A stretch of 64,000 bases of DNA from Membranipora membranacea (taxonomy: Eukaryota > Bryozoa > Gymnolaemata > Cheilostomatida > Membraniporidae): the NCBI GenBank assembly GCA_914767715.1, contig OU612071.1, positions 18,162,948-18,226,947 on the forward strand. The letters run 5' to 3'. A program made the position numbers and the translations under genes. Shown here one piece after another: positions 37,773 to 50,647 of the stretch. Within the stretch, counting starts at the first letter, position 1. Each line of letters begins with the position of its first letter. A model generated the notes under the pieces. It ran no database searches, was not told the DNA's origin, and worked only from the letters and a program-made list of their open reading frames with translations.

Positions 37773-39666
37773 ATTGTGATGAGGTGTACGGGAGAGGTAT
37801 ACAAACATCAGGTGTACAGCTAACCAAACCCAGCTCTGATAAGTCTACTGTATCTGTGTACTGTGTCATACAAAAAGAGCAGGATACCGGGGGAGATAAG
37901 TCTGAACTCGGCAGAGGCTGGACTGTTATACAGCAGAGAAACTCAGGTAGAGACAAGTGTATAAGAATGGTTTGATGAAATAGTTGATTTCCTCCTTTCC
38001 CAAGTTTTGATTTAGTAAAACACACGACCGGTCTCCCAAACTATTTTTGCGTTTCAGGTAATTCCTGTCGTGGGAAACTTTTGGAGCTTTTCAGTGCAAT
38101 AACCTTTGCCGGCTACCCACCTAACCAAGATGTGCAAGTATACAAGTGAAGTTTTCATAGGAGGAACAGTTTGCCAATTAGCTCATGTCTGTAATAGCTA
38201 AATTTAATGCTAGCTAACATTTACTCACCCTCTCTTCCACATGTAGACTCCAGCCAGCTAAGTTTAGTCCATTCTCATTGAGATCTTTGTCCTTGTCAAT
38301 GGTTCACATGTATTCCTTGATGTTAAAGGTGCATTAGACTTCAACAAGACATGGACGGAGTACAAAGATGGGTTCGGGAATGTGAGCGCTACAGAAGAAT
38401 ACTGGATTGGTAAGTTAGATGTAATATTGATAAAATGTTTTTCTTGTAACAGAAAACAAGAGACCGAACCCAAAATAGTTTACCAAAACGCTGGATGAGC
38501 AGTCAATGTTATACTGTAGCAGTTTCCTGGAGGGGACCGTAATAAATTTGAATACAATAAAGTATTTAAAACATATAAAACTGGTATCAGTCCACTATGT
38601 AGGCCGGGCATATGCGTGCGTTTATTATCGTTTGGGCTGCTGCTGGTGTGTGGCTTTAAACCAGTATATTCACAACTTACTCTTGCTTGCTTGTGTATGG
38701 ATATGCTTGTGTATGGATATGCCCGAGTTAGAAATCTCTAAATTCCCTCTTGGAGCTATTTGATCTCTGTAAGTCGTAATTCTGAGTTAACACATAGCTG
38801 TCCAAGATGCTCTACAGTGGTAATGTTTTGGTATCATTTCTAAGTGAGAACACATAAGTTATAGCAACAATAATCTAATTTTACCAAAAAATCTTAGTTA
38901 AATTCCTAAGCTGTGTTTCCCGTTTGAGTTTGTTTGGGTTGGATTTGGGCGCCCAACTACTGACCTAACAGCTCATTTAAGGATTATCTCTCTTACTTTT
39001 CAGGTAATGAGCTGGTTCATACATTGACATCTGAATCCAACTATAGTGTTAGATTTGATATGTGGACACTCAACAATAGCTATGTCTATGCTGAATATGA
39101 GAACTTTGAGATTCTTGCCGAGAGTGAAGGCTACAGACTACTGGTGTCAGGTATTTTATGATGTGTCAATGAGTAAATTATCATCCATTATTTAATTCAA
39201 GCGGCCCATTTATACTCTAGAATACTCAGACTTTGAACCTTTTAGAATGCTCTACTGACAATATAAGATTGACTCTGAACAGTCTATTAGCACCAATCTA
39301 ATATGCTGCTGCTATGCCAAAAGCTGCGGTAACATACCAGATAGAATGTGCACTCCAATACTGGCAAATTGGATCAACGTTGAACTAGGACTAAGGATTA
39401 GACGATGTTGATTCCGATAATGTAGTAGCAGGTATTGTATTTTTTGGGAAATTAAATAAAACTAGAATGTATTCGTCATTGTAAGATGGAGTTTAAAATT
39501 TAAATATTGTCACATATTTATGATTAGGATCTGAAATTGTTGTTTTGTGCAGGATATCATGGTAATGCCACGGACTCACTGAGACATAGTAATAATATGA
39601 GCTTTAGTACCATAGACATGGATAACGATGTTAGCTCTACACACTGTGCACAGTTCTACACAGCAG
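37773..39666 (+). CDS. Fibrinogen C-terminal (FReD) domain exons, last exon not found
   Basis: Four phase-1 exons: 37773-37946, 38329-38409, 39004-39150 and 39553-39666. The translation opens with D-C-D-E-V-Y, followed by TSGV, a YC, GWTVIQQR, DFNKTWTEYKDGFGN, EYWIGNE, the YxAEYENF strand, GYRLLVSGYHGNATDSL, MSFST and the D-x-D-N-D-x-x-x-x-x-C-A region. That is the order of a FReD domain up to and including the calcium loop and the third conserved Cys. FReD domains act in extracellular binding, as in ficolins and invertebrate FREPs. Two oddities stand out. About ten extra residues (Gln/Asp/Gly/Lys-rich) sit between YC and GWTV. The final exon (GGWW, last Cys, binding pocket) was not found on the + strand up to 41 kb or further on, so the gene is either truncated or its last exon lies past the window. 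Confidence 0.85.
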
Positions 39667-41121
39667 GTATGTCTATTCAGTAACGAACCCTACATGAGGA
39701 AAATATTCACAGATTTAGATTTAGCAAAAAATGTGGTTTTATTCACTGGCTTAAGAGTCCTTATATATAAGCTAACATGGAGAATTTAACCAAAAAGATG
39801 TTTAATGGAATAAGTATTTCAGTAATTTTTCGATACAATATACTCTAGCAATGTATGGCAAAACTGAAAATCCATTGAAACTTTCTTCCTGTTGGGTACT
39901 TGCACCCATAGCTAAACATAAAGTATCAATGTTGGTTGTGGTGCTGAACAAATCATGCTGGTCTCATTGCTATTAGTGGCATGCCATTCCATAATTCATA
40001 CTGGATTGCCAATAATAACAACCCAGCTCTGATTTTCAGCACCTCAACTACCATTAGGACGAATCAGGGTTTGTAAGCCATTTGATTGGGTGCAATCTCA
40101 TTAGAAAATGCTGCTTTCAATAAAAGCCTAGTTTAAGTGCGCAGACTTTGCAGGAGTTGCTGCTATTGGCATTTGATCATCGTCCACCTGTGGCTGATAA
40201 TCTAATGCCAATAGCAGCAACCCCTGCAAAGACAAAAAACTAGCTGCCTACATGACAAAGCTAAGATGAATGATAGTGTAACCCCCAGCCCTCCCAAAGA
40301 ACGGCTGAGAGCTATTGATAAATCATCAACACATCATATAATAGTATTACAACACGTCAGGAAAGGAACCTTCATATCCATGCCTTCCAAGTGCTCTATC
40401 TGCATTGCCGCAGGTCTTTAGTTTTGTTACGGGTTTGTCAAGCATAAATCAAGCACATCTTACCTTAATCTATTTCTCAATCACTTATGCCCTTATTGAC
40501 AGTCACACAATACAATCGAAACTATTCAGACTCGACTTGCTTTGGTGCGCTTCATTGGTGTTGTTCCCCACTCCAACAAATCTCATCAAGGTTTTGTCAG
40601 ACTAATAGGCGGGAATCATTTATTCAAAGGCTATATTACTCTTTATTGTGCCTCTAACTGATGATCATTGACTGACTACCCAGTGGGCCTTTCATGTTGA
40701 CGCTAAACTTAGGAGCGAACCTGGATCAAGTTGGAACCAGTTTGCCTTCATCCGGAATTGCTACTTCACTGATGTAGTGGGTGGGCTCATTAGTGGAGGG
40801 GAGCAACTCAAAATGGACAAAAAGTTGATTCGGAGAATAAAGGCCCTCTGATCAACGATAGCACAGATAACCAAAATAACTAGTTTTGTGTTTGCTATTT
40901 TTATTGCCATGATAACTCCACAAAATGGGTGTGCATATTTGATCAAAGCGTCATGGTTTTGATAAAAATATTTCTTTTTCTCTTTTTTTTTGTTATAAAT
41001 TATTTCTTTCACTTCGCATCGGTGGCGTCTTTTCATAGCGTTCTTTCTTGGTTGTCATTTTTCATGTGACCTCTCGACCTTTTGACCTCTTTGTGACCTT
41101 GACATTCTGGCCTCTTTAGCC
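39667..41121. other. Intergenic stretch between FReD exons and Bcl-2 cluster
   Basis: I looked here for the missing final FReD exon (a GGWW-type motif after an acceptor in phase 1) and did not find it. The hairpin at 40146 is the only clear structure. Confidence 0.5.
40146..40231. repeat. Hairpin with 27 bp arms
   Basis: Arms 40146-40172 and 40205-40231 are inverted copies with a single mismatch (CTTTGCAGG[A/G]GTTGCTGC). The loop is 32 nt. It lies after the last FReD exon found. It could be a very small foldback element. Confidence 0.75.
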
Positions 41122-43301
41122 TTACTGCTGCTGCATTACGTTGAGAACACTGGCTATCACGCTGCCTAAGAACGCAGTACCGATCATAGCTGCGTTTAGT
41201 AGGGGCTGTTGTTGTGGTTGTTGTTGTTGGTTGGCCTCTTGTTGACCAGCGTTCTCCGCTGCCTGTAGGTCTGTGGCCTCTCTATTTCCTATTGGTCGGA
41301 GCTGCTGCATACCGCACTCCTGTAAACATAGAATTTCAATGAATAGCAGCAATGCAAAATGGATAGAATAGAAGGAACGGAGATTAAAGCATAACCTCAA
41401 CAGTCACAAATCTGAACGATTATGTCTAGTTGCTAGGGAATTTCATAGCAAGCTTTACTACATTTAAAAATATGAAAATGTGAGATTCTCAAGACCAAGG
41501 AGATGTTATGTCCTCTCAAACAAAGACAAGACAACTTTGGAATCTTATTTTAAATAATTTGCACCTACCCATCCGCCTTGAGCTTCGATCCAGCGATCGT
41601 ATCCATGCCTGGTGAAGTAGAAGGCCACCCAGTTGATGATATCAGTAATCTTGTCTGAGTGTCCACTAGCTATAGCCGACAGGCACATCTGATTCACAAA
41701 CATCGTAACCTGCAACAAACAGGACAAAAACGATCACAATGCTATCAACATCAGCACATAAGTACTACATTGTGCGAAAAATATCTGAACAAACTAAACA
41801 GCGCAGCGAATTTAAAATGGCATGTCACAAACTGTCCCATAATGCAATCATCTGGGATTCCTAGTGCGTTAGGGTCAGAGACAACAAACAAGTAATAGCT
41901 TTTGACATGATCCCAGACATTTCAGACCAATGTTGATTTCTTGGTATACCATTAATATGTTTAAATCAATATTCATAAATAAACTAATGCCACAAAAAGT
42001 TTCAAGAGAAAACAAAAATAATAAATACTTACAGCGATGAATCTACCAAAGCTGAGTACCCCATCACAGAACATACTGTCAAGCACATGGTGTATACCAC
42101 AGCCTATAGTACTACTGTTACTGTCTCTGTTTACTACTGTCAGACCAACATCCTTCATAGTCGAGCTATTATTAGCCTGTGACATCACCCAATCATCTAT
42201 AAATAGAACAGAGTTATCGGTATCCCACAATGCAACGCTCTAGTATTATCAACTGACAAGCCACCACTGGGTCTGGATCATCATTGCCGAAGGGTAGCTA
42301 ACCCGATTCCGATTGTTTTGCATCAACTAATATGACATTGTTTCTTCTCCCGAGGGGAGATAAACCCTAATTTTGGAATGTGTAAAAAAAGCCCAACAAT
42401 GCAGTACGAAAATTCCTGGAATTTATTAGCACAATTCTCTATAAAATCTCAAGGTCACTGTACTAAAGCTGAAAGTAATGTCATAATCATACAAGCCATT
42501 AAACTTTCTAACCAGAAAGTGTGATCGACCCAACATCAAGTTTGGTGTATTACGTATTTTACGCTCATCGAAGTTGAATCAATTTCTTTCTCGCAAGGAG
42601 GGGCTTAGACTAATCATATTATCATAGCTAACGTACCATATTCTCTTATCTTTGTTACGATTGATTGAGTCTGTGGTGGTACTCCACTAAGCATGCATTC
42701 GAGCGCCGGCACTCTGCAGTTCTCCTCACTCAACCTAGAACAAATGGGATTAAATTCAGTTTTATTGTGATATTCACAGACAAAATTCGTTTCTCTAATA
42801 GCATAATCCTGTTATTCCACTGGCCCAAATGAGACTACCGAAAAAACTCAAGCGAAATTTAGTAAAGCGTTCACCGGAAAAAAGCATCAGTTTGGACCAA
42901 GTATACAAGGCAATTCAAGCAACAGTTTTTTAGATATTTTGTCAAACATCACGTGGACATGTTGTTCCACTTGCCTAAATGAGACCATCAGAAAAACTCT
43001 CGTGCGATTCAGTAATCACTGAAAAAAAGGGCAGCTTGGCACATATCTACAAGCAGTTAACAGTTCAAAATATAGATGATTTGTCACATATTTTTGTCCC
43101 ACTTTGGCAGGAAAACTAACTCTCACTTACCTTAAACTTAAACAGAGTTCAATTTTTTTAACTCATATTTTTCAAAACAGAGTTTAAACTTTAAACAGAG
43201 TTAAAATTTAAATTTAAGCGTCTCACCCACCTTGAGTGTACATATGCTATGAGGACATGAGTGGTGGTGATCTTGTTGCTGCAGTAGTTTCTGGCTGCCA
43301 T
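41122..43301 (-). CDS. Bcl-2 family protein A (223 aa)
   Basis: Five exons: 43231-43301, 42637-42734, 42033-42196, 41569-41709 and 41122-41319, with phases 2, 1, 0, 0. BH4-like helix at residues 14-25 (VLIAYVHSRL). BH3-like helix at about 50-62 (KIREYDDW, lacking the usual Gly). BH1 at 98-111 (MFCDGVLSFGRFIA, with SFGR for NWGR). BH2 at 149-158 (DRWIEAQGGW), followed at once by an intron. A Gln-rich linker (QQQQPQQQ) leads to a C-terminal membrane anchor at about 201-219. Multi-BH-domain Bcl-2 proteins control mitochondrial outer membrane permeability; whether A is pro-survival or pro-death cannot be read from sequence. It is nearest to B, with which it shares the anchor (FLGSVIASVLNV). Confidence 0.92.
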
Positions 43302-45033
43302 CTTTGATCTTATCCTTTGCCTGATGTTACTCCCGCTCTGCAGCTTTCTCAGCCCTTCTTACCCCTACTTACTCAGACAGCCAACTCACTCACCTTACTT
43401 ACTGACCTCAACTATTGTGATGTCATCGGTATGCGTGTGTGTCTGAGTTAGGCTTGGGATCACCTGCACTCTCATTGGATGATAACATGAGGAGACAACT
43501 ACTTCTACTAATACGCATTCCGTGTAATCCCACCGGTTTTTTAACTTTACCTAAACTTTATTGCACTTATATTTTTTTTTTATATCTATACTTTATTATA
43601 ACCACCGACCAATATTTCTTGACAAATGAGGCCGTGTGAAAAAGAAGGAATGGAATTAAATAAATTTTTTAAACAACTGTTTATCATAAAATGCTGTCCT
43701 ACCAACATGCTGAGACAGCTGAAGCAAATCATTGCAAACATGGTGCTCGTAGGATTGAACTTTAGAAACATATCACGTGATATACTACTGCATGTATACG
43801 CTGATCGATGAATAAATTAATAATACTGGTAGCACAGTCATCCTTCATTTGGTTAATGCCCAGAGGTTTAAGTTTTTAATAATGCATGTTAGGGACTGAT
43901 TTAAATCTGATGATCAGAGATACACATACATCTACTTTAATCTTGATATCAGATTAACATTTATAACAAGTCTAATATAACAGCCATGAACTTTTCTATG
44001 ACCGAAAACTGCTAAAATAAGCTTTAATCGAACTACTGGGGCACTGGCCATCTGCATACATCACCGTCAGCGTAGTCCAAAGTTCTTGTATTAAATTTCG
44101 CTATGGAAGTTTTCACTGTACTGCGGTGATCAAAATCTTGACACCAAAATGACGTATATCACTGTGTTGCATCCTGACCATCATCGGAGGGTAATAATGC
44201 TTCCAAAAAGGGATCCAGGGGGTCAAATGATTAACATGAGCAATGCATTTTAGAGCAAAATAACACCGCTCAAAAATATCCCTCATATCTTGGTCTTTCA
44301 ATTATACAAATTTGTTCCCAAATCATTCTGTCAGAATGTATATAGTTCGATCATTGACTGAGCAATTTGGTAATGCGACCCCAACCTGCCCAGCTCACTC
44401 AGATAGTGTTTTTGGCTGTTTTAGCTGAAGGTCCCCTAAGGTAGCATTGAGTAATAACCCGTGACAGGTTAGACATCAGCAAACCTGTCTAAATTTGATG
44501 AAACTATTCCATAATCATGTTATTTGATACTTGCTCGTTGCCATTTGAGCCTAAATACCTCAAATCACCAAGATGAGTGCCACAATCAATAACGACGGTT
44601 TGACTGGTTTATTCTTTACTATTTTTATTTCCATACTTAAATTGTTCGCCGTAAAAGAATCATCTACCACAGCGAGTTTTATTTTCAGTTTTACTGATTT
44701 TTATGGATTTTCTGTCATCCAAATGCTTCATCACTTCAACCAATCATCTAGGATCCGTGTCAGCCCACATAACATATCACACAGTTATACCAGGGGAGAC
44801 AATACCGCTTATCGCATTGGGAGCCCAGATTCATTTGTGTTATGTCATCATGTTGATTCTACATTTCAGTGTGAACTTTGACATCTCAAGCCCAGAATTA
44901 TTCCTGCCATGTCATCAAGTAGAATTCGCATCGAGTCTTTAACTGCCCACTTTGACATCTCTGCATAACATTGACATCACTTTGACATCACTTTGACATC
45001 ACTTTGACATCACTTTGTCATCACTTTGACATC
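43302..45033. other. Spacer between Bcl-2 genes A and B
   Basis: The upstream region of gene A. It holds a decayed copy of a small repeat (about 44330-44450, GACTGAGCAATTTGGTAATG) related to the MITE at 45838, and the 11 bp tandem repeat at 44968. Plus-strand open frames here show no family features. Confidence 0.45.
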
Positions 45034-45035
45034 TC
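44968..45035. repeat. 11 bp tandem repeat (ATCACTTTGAC)
   Basis: About six units, one with a GTC variant, directly beside the stop codon of Bcl-2 gene B. Confidence 0.9.
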
Positions 45036-48000
45036 ATAGTCGGTTCAGTACATTGAGAACACTAGCCACGACGCTGCCTAAAAAGACAGTACCGACCACT
45101 GCAGCATCTATCACTGGGTCTAACTGGTGCTGATGCCTGTGATGCTGGTGGTGTCTGTGCGGACTCCGCCGCTCCAACACTCTGCCTCCGCTCCCTCTGC
45201 TCCCAGCTGAAGATCGGCGACGCTCTTCTGCAGATTGTCTTCGTTCTTCTGCAGATTGTCGTCGTTCTTGTGCAGATAGCCGTCGTTCGGCGGCGGCAAC
45301 AGAAGCACCGGACCGCCATCGCTCCTCTGGGGTTGCAGAAGCAGCGGACCATCGTCGTTCCTCTTCAGACACGACCTGTTGTACCTCCCTGGCTGGCATC
45401 ATACGCAAGTTCTGTATCCCAACTTCCTGTGTAACGATACAGAATTACGCGTTCTAAAATGATTGTGACCGAAACAGGTTTTCAGTATCAAACTAGTGTT
45501 CTCAGTCTAATTCAGAAAACTGCTCTAGCCTGTCGACCAGTTTCAACTAATTTTCACTCAATGCTGCGATTGGAAGTTACTAAAACGGATTAACCTTGTA
45601 TATACTATCATAAAAATAGTACCTTTTTAGTACCGTCCCATCTCATCTTGGAGTAAAAAATTAGTTGAAACTGGGCCGTATGTTGGTAATCAACCTTAAT
45701 TATTAGACCGATAACTCCAGAGTTTCATTAGAAATAGGCCATGTTTTGACTTATATCTGATTGCCTGGGTGAGGGGAGAGAGCCAATGTCCAGTCGATGG
45801 TACCTATTCAGATTTATCAAAAGTGAAAGTCAAATTGGGTGGTCTTTCCATTAGAATGAGTGATACTTCACTAAAGCAAGTTATCACTAACCATCGCTCA
45901 AAATTATCACTCACTTGGTCTTCCATTTAGACAATTTCGCTCCCGAATCGCCCACTCAGAATGTTTATAATTACATCATTGACTGAGCGATTTGAAAGCG
46001 AGAGCCCTATGGGTTATTGCCCACTCACTGAGTGAGCGATCTTATTGCGATTTTGGCTGTTTCTAATTGAAAGACCCCCCTGAATCGCATTCACTTTAAC
46101 TATGTCCCAATAGGTACTCTCACTGACCAGACAAAGCCTGATTCCGTCATAATCACTTTAAAGAGGTTACACTGCGAGTTTTAACGAGTTAATACACTCA
46201 CCCATCCTCCCCTAGCCGCGATCCAGCCGTCATATCCGTGACTCATGAAGTAGCAGACAGCCCACTGTATAATCTTAGTTATTCTGTGACACTGACCGTG
46301 TAACATGGCGGCCTGGGACATCTGATTTACTAGCATCACCACCTGTGTAAGGGAGAGAGGCTAGAGTCAATATTGTGATATACCCTACAGCAGTTAATAT
46401 TAGCTAGTGTGACTTAATGTTAGCTAGCATCACTGATAATGGAGATTCACTTAACTAAGATATGATCATAAGCTGACAGACATAAGGAAATGTTCATTAC
46501 AGGAAAAGCAATGACGAAACTGAGCTAAAGGGTTTTAATGACAATCCCATAATGCAATTTAGTCCTGTTTCTTCTTATATGAAGTGGAATTTGAATCTAT
46601 GATGGATCTTTAGATCGCACAAGCCATCAATCAGATGTGATGATATTACAAGAAACATATGGGAGCGAAGGTCAAAGTCAAACCATCGTTTTGTCCGTTT
46701 CAGCCTGAACATAATCTCTGTGGCCCGCTGGCATCGCATCATAGTCATGTTATGATTTAAATAGAAACCTCTCTGATTTTACAGTTGACTTGATTTTCTT
46801 ATAATTGAATTCTGGGATACCGTCATTAAGAGATGATGGACAAACAGTTATTATTTCATAAACTCAATTAAACTTGATTTGGGTTATCTTATCATGTTAT
46901 CTATGTGGGAAAAATTCATACGATTGAGTGCATTTGTAAGTGAGTTTCATGGGACACCTTGTGCTCCATATTCCCTCCAACTAAGCTCAACCTATGTATG
47001 AACTCGCCACACCAAGTTTGAGATCTCTGATCACCAAAATTCAGTCTTATCTAGGGTTGGCAAGTCAAATTAACTTTGAGAAATAAAAAGCTATATTTAT
47101 GACCTTATGCTCTATCAATCAGAATTTCCACACGCAATCCACAATTAATTCACTTAGTAAGAGTACCATCACAAGGACTTTGGTGTGACGACCCGAGGTC
47201 AATGTTATTAATTAGGGGCGGGTACACATGAGGTACTCAGTCTAAATTGACCCTAATGATCAGAGATACACATGTTAATAGTGTAGCCTCGATGTCAGTG
47301 TGCAGGCAATCAGCTTGTTAACTCACAGCTACTAATCTGCCGAAGCTCATCTGGCCGTCCATGAAGAGATTATTGAGTACTTTAGTAAGCCCAGAGGATA
47401 TGGTAGAGTCGGTACTTTCCCTGGACACGAGTAACTGAGCAGACTGTCTCATCTGCCGGGCGTTACTTTGGTCAGCCATTATCCAGTCATCTAAAAATGT
47501 TTAATACAAGTGGACATATCAATGGACTTATCGTTTTACATGCAATAGTTGACACAATAGATTATAAGATAAATGTCTATTGAGGAAGAGGCAGTGTGAA
47601 TAGAAATATCACAAAGGCCTACTTTTTGTTGATAATAGGTAACTGTTGGGTATTTTCAAACCCGTCCTTCAAAAATTTACCTTCTCAAAGCAGTTTGAGC
47701 TACCTTCGATGGAATGGTGATATTAGCACCTGCTTTTAACCACCCATATGCTCCCCTCCCTTGGCCCTGGCAATCATACACTCCCAAATAAAACAGCATC
47801 GCGCGTATCAAAATCATGATCGTCAAAGTTACATCCAGACGGCAGTGTGCACACACCGAAACTTGGGTGCGCACAAGGTCTACAAATTTTGCAAGAATTA
47901 TACCTAAAATAACTGTGCACGTTCAGGGAGGCGTATCAAAGAGAATTCGGCTCGGTGTCACTCACCATACTGCCTGATCCTGTCGATGATTGGTTGAACC

Positions 48001-48865
48001 CTTTGAGGTACTTGTTTACTCATACAATCGAGCGCCGGCACTCTGCATGATTCATCTCGCAACCTGAAACAATGAAATATATTATCAAATAAAGTATTAA
48101 ATATTTAAATAAAATATTAAACATTTAAATTAAATATTTAAATATTAAATATTAAAAAAGTATTAAATATTTAAATTTTATTTAAAGTATTAAATTAAGT
48201 TTTAAATAAAGCATGATTTTTCTCTTTTCCTTTTCCTGTTTTTTCGGCACTATTCGGAAAACATTCCGCTACTGGAATGAAATAGACTGCCAATAAAAGT
48301 GTAAAAAAAAATAAATAAATAAATGAAATAAAAGATTAAAAAAATATGCAGATGTGTGCAGAGCGCGCTCAACCCTAATCAAAGCAGCTATTCCAGGTGG
48401 GCTTGATGTACTCAATGTGTTGGCTCAGATTGTTTTGGCTGGGCAGAGAGCCAATGCCAGGTTTTTGCTTTATTTTCCTGCATACTTCATATATTTCTCT
48501 CTCATCCAATCAATCAGAGCGAACACATCAGTCAGGCTTGAATTGGAGGGTCAGATGACTCTCTGGCAAACTATCAGAACTAGAGAACCAACTACATGTT
48601 CGCTAAAGTTTATATTATATTATTATTATATTATATTATAGATTAGGGTGGGTAAATGTTAGCTAGCTTTAAGTTTAGCTATTTCAAGCATCTTCAAAAC
48701 TGCGAAATTTTCCTTCTGTAAATACTTCACTCCTTTAGGGTATATGAACATTGTGTCCATTGTGTAAACTCCCACCCCCCCCCCCCCCCCCCAATTATGC
48801 CATTATTTCTTTGGCACATCATGGAAAACATCCACCCAAGGGGATATTGTCTGCGGAATACAATA

Positions 48866-48904
<39 letters not shown>

Positions 48905-49320
48905 CATCAGTAACAGCAGTAACATTAGTAATAATAAATAACTTTAGTTATTTGATATATAGTTTAACATGAGTTATTAAATAACATAAGTAATAATTTA
49001 AAATATTAGAAATAATGAATTGTTGCTGACAATAAAAGTATTATATATATTATATAACATGTAATGACGCAGGCATACGTTTTTTCTTTTTTTAAGCACT
49101 TTTATTGGCAGTCTATTTCATTCCACTATCGAAAAAAAGAGGAAAAGGAAAAAACGAAAAAAAGGAAAGCTCTTGAGAATGAAGATTAGTTCAAATGGAA
49201 ATAGATTATTTGCAAACTCACTGTTTTGTTCGAAACCATGACATACCTGGCGTGAACGTAGGCTATGAACACATCTTTTGTGGTCAGTCGCTTGTTGCAG
49301 TCGCTTGTTTCAGCGGCCAT
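45034..49320 (-). CDS. Bcl-2 family protein B (289 aa)
   Basis: Exons 49247-49320, 47966-48063, 47327-47490, 46202-46342 and 45034-45426, with phases as in A. BH4-like VFIAYVHARL; BH3-like RIRQYDDWIM at the exon 2/3 border; BH1 LFMDGQMSFGRLVA; BH2 DGWIAARGGW. The last exon is 130 codons, twice that of A. An Arg/Glu/Ser-rich insert with repeats of ERRQSAEERRQSAEERR, then a His-rich run (RHHQHHRHQHQ), precede the anchor VGTVFLGSVVASVLNV at about 266-287. The charged repeat is an expanded linker between the Bcl-2 fold and the membrane; its role is unknown. Introns 1 and 4 carry transposon insertions. Confidence 0.92.
45838..46080. mobile_element. Small MITE in intron 4 of Bcl-2 gene B
   Basis: The ends GGTGGTCTTTCCATTAGAA and TTCTAATTGAAAGACCCCC are inverted copies (17 of 19). 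The interior has GACTGAGCGATTTG and TGAGTGAGCGATCTTATTGC, which recur in other copies at about 44330 and 56326. Non-coding. Confidence 0.7.
48216..49170. mobile_element. Element with ~90 bp inverted ends in intron 1 of Bcl-2 gene B
   Basis: An exact 29 bp inverted pair (TGGAATGAAATAGACTGCCA...) lies at 48273-48301 and 49097-49125. The match extends outward through T-rich and A-rich stretches. The interior holds a C-run (about 48774-48792), a (TA)n run (about 48868-48901) and AT-rich tandem sequence. Nearly the whole of intron 1 is this element. Confidence 0.75.
48774..48901. repeat. Poly-C and (TA)n runs
   Basis: A 17-19 base C-run near 48774-48792 and a TA dinucleotide repeat at about 48868-48901. 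Confidence 0.9.
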
Positions 49321-49734
49321 CTTTGATGTTATTTCCTGCCCCGCGTCTTCTGCTCGACTGCTATTTAATTCATTACCAGCTTGTTTACCTTGGTCTTAAC
49401 TTTCAACCAGTCACTTAATAGCATCTTATTACATCACTGTTTTCTGTGTATTATTCTATTCCAGCCTTGACCTTCACTTCAATTCACTTGAATGTACTTT
49501 GGTGCTCACTACAAGTAGGGAAAACTTTAATGACATCTCGAATGTAATGCTCACAGAGTTAGCTAAATAGATCAAACTCATTAGAGGGACAACAAACATC
49601 TTTGGACACTTAATAGGGCATGTTTAGAAAGCCTTATAAAACATTTGAAATGATGAATTATTGACAACATTATATATACCATATATAATATAATATATAA
49701 TAATATTATAATAATATAATATTTGCTGTCCGTC

Positions 49735-50112
49735 TAGGTAGACGATGACTGCACCGAGGTGCGGCATAGGAAGAGGTTTATAGTGACGACTAGGTTTCCG
49801 AGTCGTCAGTGCCACTTTTCAACCACTGACAGCTTTAACCCAGCGTGAAGCATAGCGCTACAAGGCCGGAGCTGCAGTGGTTGATCACAGCATCCTCCTG
49901 TATAGAGCTATACCATAAAGGAGGGTTCTTTAATCTGCATGCACGATGGTGTTGTATATACAGAAGACCTCCATTATTTATAGTCCTGATCCGAAGGGAC
50001 TGTGTGATCAGTCAAAGTCGAAACAACTTTCGGTCCCGGACGGGGTTTGAACCCACAACCGGCTGGTCAAGTGGCAGATACGCTAACCACTGCCACTGCG
50101 CCAAACTGACTA
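49735..50112 (-). mobile_element. tRNA-headed SINE, about 380 bp, apparently full length
   Basis: On the minus strand a tRNA-like head carries box A (GGCGCAGTGGCAGTGGTTAG) and box B (GGGTTCAAACCCC) at about 50035-50105. A non-tRNA body of about 300 bp follows, ending GTCTACCTAGACGGACAGC. It closes with an AT-rich ATATTATAATA simple tail at 49680-49730. It lies between Bcl-2 genes B and C. Head, body and simple tail together are the SINE plan. Confidence 0.8.
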
Positions 50113-50647
50113 CATATTAGCTGCAACTTGAGTCTCTTGATAATGTCAAGCAGAGGTTTACCTTGATTCCCCCCCTCGGCGAAACATACTCAACCTGCAT
50201 TGGAAAAGTTATGATATTGTCCTACTATCAGTGTAATTCGCACTAAACTAAACAGCCCTGATTTCCCTTCGCACAAGGATTCAAGGACAATATCCATATT
50301 GACCTGACTGCTCGACGAAAATAATCAGACAACTCCAACTTCCGAGGCCGCCCCAACCCTCCTCATCATCATTATTATCCTTGATACAATGCAAAGCGTC
50401 AAAGAGAACAAAGACTAAAATAGTATAATTGCAGGGTCATCCCCTCCCCTCTCTTATGCAAGTGGATACAGTATTGAGAACTAAGGCTTTAAAAAGTGAC
50501 ATTTTTCAATTTTTTTAGGCTTTATTTTGATAACACTTCATGCCACAAGATGCAGTATCAGGTATCTTTTCTCCGCGAACTAGGGACGCAACTTAGAACG
50601 CCCCGTCAGACATAGTGTCCTTCTTCTCTCTGGTTCCGAGCTAATTC

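Noticed and set aside
37343-38025. Minus-strand open frames across the FReD 5' region
   Set aside because: They are antisense to the tandem repeat at 37525 and to the first FReD exon, whose + strand reading is clearly the real one.
44573-44942. Plus-strand open frames upstream of Bcl-2 gene A
   Set aside because: Two overlapping frames, neither with family motifs or splice partners; composition looks like chance AT-rich sequence.
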